Shown: one piece after another, positions 56,959 through 64,000 of the stretch
Layout: every line of letters begins with the position of its first letter
Position numbering within the stretch: position 1 is the stretch's first letter
NCBI GenBank assembly: GCA_015680685.1
Contig: MNCI01027317.1
Coordinates: 385,081 to 449,080 of the forward strand
Direction of reading: 5' to 3'
DNA: 64,000 nucleotides
DNA from: Gnetum montanum
Lineage: Eukaryota; Streptophyta; Gnetopsida; Gnetales; Gnetaceae
Program-made: the position numbers and the translations under genes
The notes under the pieces: generated by a model
Told to the model about the DNA's origin: nothing
The model's database searches: none
The model's input: only the letters and a program-made list of their open reading frames with translations

Positions 56959-56976
56959 TCCTCAGCAACGACACCA
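56959..56976 (-). promoter_or_regulatory. Primer-binding site, tRNA-Asp type
   Basis: TGGTGTCGTTGCTGAGGA on the minus strand, one base from the LTR. 14 of 18 bases match the plant tRNA-Asp site; all four differences are C-to-T or G-to-A. Confidence 0.85.
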
Positions 56977-56977
56977 A

Positions 56978-57575
56978 TGATGAGCAACGAGGTACCCCTT
57001 TGCTCAACCATATAAATACGAGTGTTTCACGCATGATCCGATTGAATTCCAAGGACTAAGTGCCTATGCGCCTGTGTGGAATAATAACGGGTTGATTAAT
57101 TGTTGTCTTCCCAAACTTACTTGTATGTCATGGNNNNNNNNNNNNNNNNNNNNNNNNNNNNNNNNNNNNNNNNNNNNNNNNNTTAACTAAGAGAGTTTTA
57201 GGGTGAGAGAAATCATTAATTAACTATAAAAGCATTAAATAATAATTAACATTAATTAATCTATTCTGTATGCTGCAAGGTTTATCATAAAGTTCATCTT
57301 TATTACCGCACACAAAGTGTGCTCAGGTACATAATGCTCGAATAAAGATCTGTTCACTCTATGACTCCTACTGCGGGCATGTAGAAATAATTCTAACTCT
57401 GGAAGGAGAAAATGGCAAGAGTTTGGATAAGGGACTAACTTCTAACTGTTGAGACCAAGGGTGCTGCCTCTTATTTATAGGCAAGGAGGCAGGCCGCGAT
57501 ATCGGGTATTCGACATCGCATGGTCGATCCGATATCATGGATGTGATATCGTGGATGCAATATCATGGTTCATCA
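56978..57575 (-). repeat. 5' LTR, family G, containing an assembly gap
   Basis: Starts TGATGAGCAACGAGG and ends GGTTCATCA on the + strand. Its first 156 bp align without length change to 48025-48180, and the part after the gap aligns to 48454-48860. Confidence 0.85.
57134..57182. other. Assembly gap (49 N)
   Basis: The flanks correspond to 48180 and 48454 in the partner LTR, so about 273 bp are expected here, not 49. Confidence 0.95.
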
Positions 57576-58180
57576 CTCATGTTGGGAAAATTCTCTAGAA
57601 TTTACAATAATTCGAAATTCAACTTGTTTCTAACAAAAAAGAATTAGAATGTATTTGGGATATGACAAAATATGATACTTAATAGAGTAAGGAGAATCCA
57701 TGAAGTTATTTCAAAGAACCTTAACATTACAAACACAAAACATTCTATGCCTCACTTAATCCTTTTGATTATTCTTGGTAGATATTAATCATTATTAAAT
57801 TTAGCTCATACTATGAGCAAAACAAGCAATAACCAATTGTACCATACATAGCTAGCATTTTGTTTTTCACAAACTGCTAAGCTTTGTAGACATTGAACAT
57901 CAAACAAACTATACATTTGACAACCATTCAAGGATGTGTTGGGCTTCTTTAAATTTATGGTAAGCAAACAAGGCTTGACAACAAGGTTTTTGTTGGATAT
58001 TACGTTATACCTAGAAATCAATGTTTGATTTATAGGGAGAAGGTTGCAACATAAATGGATTTGATTTATTCCAAAGGTACCATTGTTTTGGGCAATAAGG
58101 AATGATTGCCATTTAGTTAAGGTTGTCTAAAGTGGCTTGTTTGTTTAACTTTAGTTAGTTTAATTTTTAAAAGTAACTTT
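57576..58180. other. Stretch without recognised genes
   Basis: AT-rich. The minus-strand frame 57806-58021 is open for 71 codons but matches nothing I know. It may be decayed downstream sequence of the RT fragment at 58181-58277. Confidence 0.3.
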
Positions 58181-58277
58181 AGTTAAAGTATCTTTTGATT
58201 CTAGAGCATGTCTCCACTTATCCATCTTAGAAGTGGTATTTTCTTGAGCTGTACTTGCCAACACAATATCATCTACA
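58181..58277 (-). pseudogene. Reverse transcriptase fragment, LINE-like
   Basis: The minus-strand frame reads LFVDDIVLASTAQENTTSKM, then DKWRHALES. The DD box followed by WRHALES is like plant LINE RT (FADDIVL...LWR..LE). Its upstream part is cut off by the family-G LTR that starts at 58283. A copia origin is less likely but possible. Confidence 0.5.
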
Positions 58278-58282
58278 AATAG

Positions 58283-59271
58283 TGATTAATAGTGAGGCAC
58301 CCCTACGCTTAACCATATGAATCACAAAGCATTCACGCATGGTCTGGTCAAATTCCATGACCTCTATAGTTTTCGGTGCACTATTCTTCTAGAAAGTGAA
58401 CCTTGCCTTAATGGTCATTCATTGTCTTCCTAATTACACTTGTGATGTACAAAGGTATGGTTAAGTGTAAGCAAGGCATATGATTTTTATTATTTTATGT
58501 TTTATGTTCTTTGGTGCTTAGAGTAGAGAGATGAAATAATTTAACTAATCTAATTTAGCCACTTAACTAGTCTTTACTAATCCTAACATAAGCATCAAGT
58601 CCCACTTTACGTACATGTCCTAAACCCACATATCCATTGCCGGGTTACCAAGTGCTACACTATTGGGTGCACCAAGCAATAACACTGATGGGATTACCAA
58701 GCGAGCACATGTTTACGCTTAACACAGTCATACTTATGTACTTAATCTATTTATCTTAATTAATTAAATAATCACTTAAAGTCTAATTTAGCTTAGTTGA
58801 TTGCATATTTCATGAAAACAATAAATGCATAAATAAATCATTAATCTATTCTATGTGCTGCAAGGTTTGATCAAAAGGCTTGTCTTTATTGTTGTACACA
58901 CTAGTGTGGTTCAAGTACAACAATGTTCGAATAAAGATCCGTACACCTTCTAACTCCTACCATAGGCACTCAAAGAAATATTCTAATTTTCAAATGAACA
59001 AAATGCAAGAGCTCTACTACTACTATGATTTAAATCCTCATAAACATGATTAGGAGCTTATATTTATAGTTTTTGCTATAGTACTGCATTGATGGGGCTT
59101 TGTAGATGTAGCAAATGCTACGTCAATGTGGCCCTGTCGATGGGGCTCCATAGATGTAGCAAATGCTATGTCGATGCAGCCTCGTTGATGGGGCAACACC
59201 ATGTAAATGAGGCCCTATTGACAAGGCTACACCAACAACAACCCATCGATGCAACACTTTGACACTTATCA
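58283..59271 (-). repeat. 3' LTR, family G, with 48-bp tandem repeats
   Basis: 989 bp, TGATTAATAGTGAGGCACCC to GACACTTATCA. It aligns with the other family-G LTRs at the start (GAGGCACCCCTACGC) and middle (TGCAAGGTTTGATCA). At 59091-59215 a 48-bp unit (GATGGGGCT...AGATGTAGCAAATGCTA) is repeated about 2.5 times in the place where other copies have GATATC repeats. Confidence 0.75.
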
Positions 59272-59310
59272 TATCCCCATGACTGAATGAAAACTCATCC
59301 TCAAGTCCCC
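59272..59310 (-). promoter_or_regulatory. Extended polypurine tract, family G
   Basis: On the minus strand GAGGATGAGTTTTCATTCAG, then TCATGGGGATA and the LTR. The 20-base box is identical to that at 3274-3293. Confidence 0.75.
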
Positions 59311-59489
59311 TTACAAAATTGGAAAGGCATGGGATTATTGGTTGACTCTTAACAAAATAAACTGACTTGACAAAACTGAGTGCTTGAGTGTACAAGTCAA
59401 TGAATTACAAAAAATTGTGGTGTTCATGACATAAAATTGAACACCATGATGTGATTGCACAAAATTGAACAACACATCCTCTGATGCTA

Positions 59490-62251
59490 CAAAGATGGTG
59501 GTGAAGATCAGATAGTCCCAAGCGATGGAGACTCCTAAGGTTTTAAAGGACCTTCACTGGTTTTGGGCATGTGTGGTAGCTAAGGTGGTTGTCTCTGTCC
59601 TACTATGGTTGAAACATATGGTGGAAGGCAAAAGGCATCAAGTAATGCCTTCATATTCTCCTCCTTGCTTCGGGGATCATTCATAGTTCACGCGACATCA
59701 TCAATGTGGGCTAGAATGGGGATATTCCATGAATAGAGAATTATTGGGAAAATCTCCTTCATTTTGACAAACCAAGCAGAAAACTATTTGCATTCGATAT
59801 TGAACACCCTAACTACGTTCTACAGCTCCTGGTAGTTGTTCATCCTCTTCGCTAGGTTCTCAATAGTTGATTATTGATCAGTGAATTATGCCTTAAGAAC
59901 TTCAAGTTTAGCATTTGCCACCACAAGCTTCTACTTGGTGTCTTTTTTATGCTTGAACTTGACCTCATACAACAAGTATGACCTGCCCACCTATTTCTCA
60001 AGTTCTAACCATATCTATTTGACAATCAACATGGCTAGATTTGTGTAATGGATATTGGTGAGCTTCATATATTCCATCATCTCCTCAATTTGCAACTCCT
60101 TTGTGCAGATTTCTACCTTGTTATAGGCATCTATCCCAAAATTCTTTCTCTTACTAGAGGTATTGGAGGGCTTCATTTACTTTTTCCTTCGCTAACTAAA
60201 TGTGTTTTTCATTTACTTGCTTTTGTAGATTGACCTACTCTCTGTAATGATCTTTAACTCTCTCAAATTTGAGAGCCTCTGATATCTAGGTGGCTACCTC
60301 GATTGTAGTTTTTTGGTGAAGTGTGCAAACTTCCTCCATGTAGAGATTTTTACTTTTTGCTACCAATCTCCTTAGTTTTGTGTTTTCTTTGGCTAGTTGC
60401 TCTTACTGTTGATGGATGAAATTAGTTAATTGTTGCTTGTGTGCATCAACATTTTGTAGGTGATGATTAAATCTTGTGTTGTGTGGGCTCTACCAAATAT
60501 CTGTAGAAGACCACTATCTCCATTGCACCCTCAACCACTTTCAGTTTAGTGTGAAGCTGTTGCATAGATTCATCTCTTATTAGTGTCACATTGAGGAATG
60601 CAGGGTTGACAATCTCGACCCTTAATTCAGTAATCTCCATAGCAAAGCATTCGTTCTACTCCTTGGATGTTTCAAGTTATCCCTCCAATATGATGTTCTT
60701 GCCCCTTGCCTCTAGTAGCTCTGACTAGGTTGCAGTAATGTTGTTCAGAAGATCAAAGACATTTAAAAGTGGTTGTCCAACTTCCACTAGTTGGTCCAGC
60801 AGTTTTTCATGTTACGCTGCATTTATTCTACTACTTGTGGTTCCTACAGATGTCTGCACATCTTTGAGTGTAGTGATGTTTGGTGTAGATGCCATAGGTG
60901 CGTTGAGAGTTTTGACAATATGGTTAATGACCACTTTTGCTGCAATCTCCTATCCTTGGTGCTACATTTCCAATACAGTTGCTCCTTCATCCTCCTCCAA
61001 GCACACCGAGAAGGTTCCAATGTTCCTAGAGATTTTTGGGAGTGGTTGTTGTTCGATGAGAGATACCATAGCCTCTTTAGTGCTCAAATTTGACTTCATG
61101 GACAATTATGTTCTTTGGGCTGAGAAGATGGATCCACCTCCATTCATCAAACTGATTATCTAGGCCATCTCATTTAGGTGACCCTTTGCTGGTCTATACA
61201 CAAATGGGTCACCACCACTCGTGCTTGCTCATTGCTCTTTTTTACTCAAGAGTAATTCTCTATATTCACACAACTATTGGGTAGTTGTAGCGATGTCTGG
61301 CACAATTTTTTGAGTGGCAGGTGAAGGTGGTGGTCACTAATCCTCTTCTTAGATGGTGTTGCAGGTGTCTTATCTTTCATCATTTCTACCTAGTTGGTGA
61401 CCGAAACTTGCCTGATGATTTCATTGGTGTAGTGGGCTATTCCTCTCCTTTGAAAAAGTTTCATGATGAGGCATGGAAAGTGGAGTGCCTTCCTTCCATG
61501 TTCATTTTCTTTGGATCATTTCTGATGAGGCATGCTCACGTAGAGAAGGTAGTGATTTTTCTTAGCCTCACTATGGGATTGAGGTGGAAGGCTATAATCT
61601 TGTGGTGAATCTTCTTTGCTGGTGTGAATAAGCCAAACTCCTTACAGTCAACACCATAGCACTACTAAATCCATTCTTTCTTGATGTTGGGATCTACTTG
61701 CATTAGGATCTTAGTAAGACTTGCCCATATTTCAGGAAACCAAAGCACTACAATAATGGCTTGTGCTGAGTAGGACATTGAGATATCCTTGATTTCACCA
61801 TTGATCCATGCTACCTATTGTTCCAAAATAGAAATGTCTCTTCCATGTATCACTCTCTAGTGGAAGTGATGATTGGCCACATGGGAAAGGTCTTTAACTG
61901 GTCCTACACTTCTTTTGGTGCTTGCTCTAGGAATGGGCCAACGTTTAACTCTTAGAGCACCATTGTTTAGCCCTCCCTTGATTTAATTTGATTTAGGTAA
62001 GCCTTTATAAAGGCAACCTTTAGATTTTCTTATGGTGTAGGTGCATCATCTCGATGGGAGTGTTTTTTTGCTGCTACTGGTTATGGAATTTGTTTGATAG
62101 ATTCCACTTCTACCTCTTCCCTAAGAGGACCTATGGTATGGATTGCAAGTAGTTCTTCTTGGGCTTGCTCTAGGCCCCTTCTCGTTCTAGGTCATTTCTT
62201 CCTTAGATGAGACAATCCTACTTCTTGCGTGTGCTTTCCTTTTAGTGCCAT
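59490..62251 (-). pseudogene. ORF3 copy 2: coiled-coil third ORF
   Basis: The ATG at 62251 follows ACCACAG and opens MALKGKHTQEVGLSHLRKK. Then REWYMEETFLFWNN (copy 1: GEWYLGETHQF). The coiled-coil part (about 60500-60000) reads EQLAKENTKLRRLVAKSKNL, YMEEVCTLHQKTTIEVAT and ALKFERVKDHYRE; copy 1 has ENRTLLMEEVHAIRQKSVIE and EKLKEHFRD in the same order. The tail reads ELQIEEMMEYMKLTNIHYTN, LAMLIVK and MNDPRSKEENMKALLDAF. Many stops. Function unknown; no enzyme motif or membrane segment is seen. Confidence 0.65.
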
Positions 62252-64000
62252 CTGTGGTCTCAACACATCCATGGATTAATAGATATAATGTGTAACTTCT
62301 AAATTTCTCAATACCTTCTCTCATTAGTTAGTTACACTTTGGCTAAGGTTGGACCATGGTAGATTAATTATTTTATTATGATTTTATTAATTATTTATTA
62401 TAAATGTCACCGAAGCTTGTTGGAAAGATTTAACTCTTGTAATTTGGTGTTTAATGGTTGATTTCTTAGTTAAACCTTGTGGGAGTTAGAAAAATGGCAA
62501 AAATATTTCTATCAAAAATGGCACATTTGTGGCTCCCACAATGAAGAGCTTACCTCCGATAGTTGTAGGGTCAAAGAATGAAGTGATTTGAATAAACAAT
62601 TAGGAAGTTATGGGCTCTAGAAGGTTCTTAGCTCTGAAAATTTGAAAAACTCTCTTGGCATTTAAGAGAAAATGTAAAAATTTCTAAGTGAATTACATAT
62701 ACATATATATATATATATATATACTATTTTTCCCATGTGTTGATAGGGCCTCATATACAAAGCCTCATATATGGGTTTGCTCTATTGATAGTGCCCCATA
62801 TATAGGGCCAATAGGAAAAATTTTGAAATGTGAATATCTTAAAAAATACAAGGAACTTTTCAATGAATTTGGCATCCATGGAATCCTAGAAAAGCCAAGA
62901 ATATGATAAAATCATTGAAGAGTATCATTGAAAGCTCAAAAATTGAAAAATTCAATGGAGAACATATTTATTAAACAAAATATGTAAAGGAGCACATGGT
63001 CTAATGTAGAAGATGGGTGTACTAAAAATTATGTTTGTAAGGATGCCTGAGGATAATGTGCTTAACAAACATAACCAAGAGAGATGCAAGTGGGTCCTCC
63101 CCATAGTAGGCACATGTCTTATTTTCCTTTGCATAACCTTGACCTAAGGAGTCCATGGGTTCCATAAGTGATTAATGGTCAATGAAAGTTAAGGACCAAA
63201 ACCAGGAAGATTTTACCTAAGAATTCAAGTATGTTAGACCAAGACACAGGATCAAGAACATGGACACTAGTGGTGAGGTGAATTATGATCAGCATAGATG
63301 GATGATGGATAAGGTGGAATGAAATTCCAAATTAAGGTAATAAGAAGTCCCTTGTAGAGTTTTGTGTTTAAAATGACTTGAGAAGATCCATCCTTAGTCC
63401 AAACCAAAGCCAACCACTTTTAGTAACTTAGCATCGCCACTCCAAGACCGACCCACCTGCTTGAGACACAAGAGTGCACTCATAGAACAACCATTATTCC
63501 ATAAAGATAAGAAATGAAAGTAGAAAGTGAGAGAGGGCCTTAGTTAGAGGGGACCTTTAGGCATGGGTAACATGTCTTTCTAGTCCAATAACTAGTGCTT
63601 ATAGCCCATTTATTTGTCTAAGGGGTGTGCTTTAAATTCCCATCATGGATTTTTTGTTTGTTTTGTTTATTTTTTTCTTTTCTTTTCTTTTATTTCTTTT
63701 TTTTTGGATGGGAACCACACCATGCAAAGACTTTATTTGACTTCCTATTATTGGATGACATGGAATAGTGAGAAGTCTATGAAAAACACTCAAGCACCCA
63801 AGTAAGTAGAAGAGTATAAAGAGCATTGAGTTCCCTTAAAGTCATATCCTATACAAGCCTTTGAATTCTTTTAAATTCCAAAAACTACCAAGGTCACTAA
63901 TTTATTAAGAGTTCATTTAATGAAAGAAGCCTCAAACTTCCAAAATAAGGAAAACCATAGAGTTTGTAAATGAGTGGATGTCATGGACTCTCTGCTTGTT
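62252..64000 (-). other. Spacer of the last family-G element
   Basis: Non-coding. 63060-63740 shares blocks with the spacers at 27-28 kb and 49-50 kb (GGGGTGTGCTTTAAATTCCC, GGCATGGGTAACATGTCTTT, TGGGTCCTCCCCATAGTAGG). An (AT)n run lies at 62703-62722. A T-rich run is near 63660-63705. Confidence 0.5.

Larger units (their letters stand above)
48025..57575 (-). mobile_element. Best-preserved family-G Ty3/gypsy element
   Basis: LTRs at 48025-48860 (3') and 56978-57575 (5', with a gap). Flanks are CTCCT (48020-48024) and CTCAT (57576-57580), a duplication with one difference. On the minus strand the order is primer-binding site, gag, protease, RT, RNase H, integrase, spacer, ORF3 vestige, polypurine tract. 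This is the gypsy order. The tRNA-Asp site and extra 3' ORF suggest the Athila/Tat side of plant gypsy elements (inference). It has few stops compared with other copies, but ORF3 is deleted and the integrase Glu is lost. Confidence 0.85.
58283..64000 (-). mobile_element. Family-G element carrying ORF3, running off the window
   Basis: On the minus strand, from right to left: spacer (about 63740-62260), ORF3 copy 2 (62251-about 59490), polypurine tract, 3' LTR (59271-58283). Gag, pol and the 5' LTR should lie beyond 64000. The left flank of the LTR is AATAG. Confidence 0.7.

Noticed and set aside
1-64000. CRISPR arrays, bacterial operons, viral integrations
   Set aside because: No regular spacer-repeat array, no operon-like gene packing, and no pararetroviral coat or movement motif. 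All RTs fit LTR retrotransposons or LINEs.

Overview
The window looks like intergenic DNA from a large, retrotransposon-rich seed-plant genome. Almost every recognisable coding stretch belongs to a decayed retroelement: Ty3/gypsy, Ty1/copia, LINE and SINE. The gypsy primer-binding sites match plant tRNA-Asp and one copia site matches initiator tRNA-Met. The only host-like sequence is a short 3-ketoacyl-CoA synthase-like exon in a GC-richer patch near 35 kb, plus a few unidentified open frames. The species cannot be told from the sequence; a gymnosperm is a guess based on the age and density of nested elements. No intact protein-coding gene, tRNA, rRNA or CRISPR array was found.

One gypsy family dominates and is called family G here. 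Its LTRs are about 0.8-1.0 kb, start TGATGA/TGATAA and end TCATCA/TTATCA. Its primer-binding site is an altered tRNA-Asp site and its polypurine tract is GTCATGGGGG-like. It carries gag, protease, RT, RNase H and integrase, and also a third reading frame (ORF3) between pol and the 3' LTR. ORF3 encodes a coiled-coil protein. Copies lie at 1-3304 (+, ORF3 end only), 3820-4695 (solo LTR), 4969-31083 (-, split by nested insertions), 18955-about 28660 (+), 44314-about 46470 (+, gutted), 48025-57575 (-, nearly full length but ORF3 deleted) and 58283-64000 (-, ORF3 and 3' LTR).

From 3.4 to 33 kb there is a nested stack. A LINE on the + strand holds a solo LTR, a family-G element (4969-31083, -) and a tRNA-derived SINE. 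The family-G element is itself split by a second family-G element (+), which carries a solo-LTR-like insert in its RT. It is also split by an unidentified insert inside ORF3, into which a third LTR element (9094-18049, -) has jumped. Target-site duplications and continuous reading frames across the joins support the order.

From 34.3 to 35.7 kb is the GC-rich host-like patch. From 35.8 to 38.6 kb is a copia element (-) deleted for gag and the RT amino end. From 38.6 to 41.5 kb is AT-rich DNA with local duplications. From 41.5 to 43.6 kb is the 3' half of a copia element (+). From 44 to 48 kb are SINE copies and the gutted family-G element. From 48 to 57.6 kb is the best-preserved family-G element, whose 5' LTR contains an assembly gap. 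The window ends in another family-G element that continues past 64 kb.
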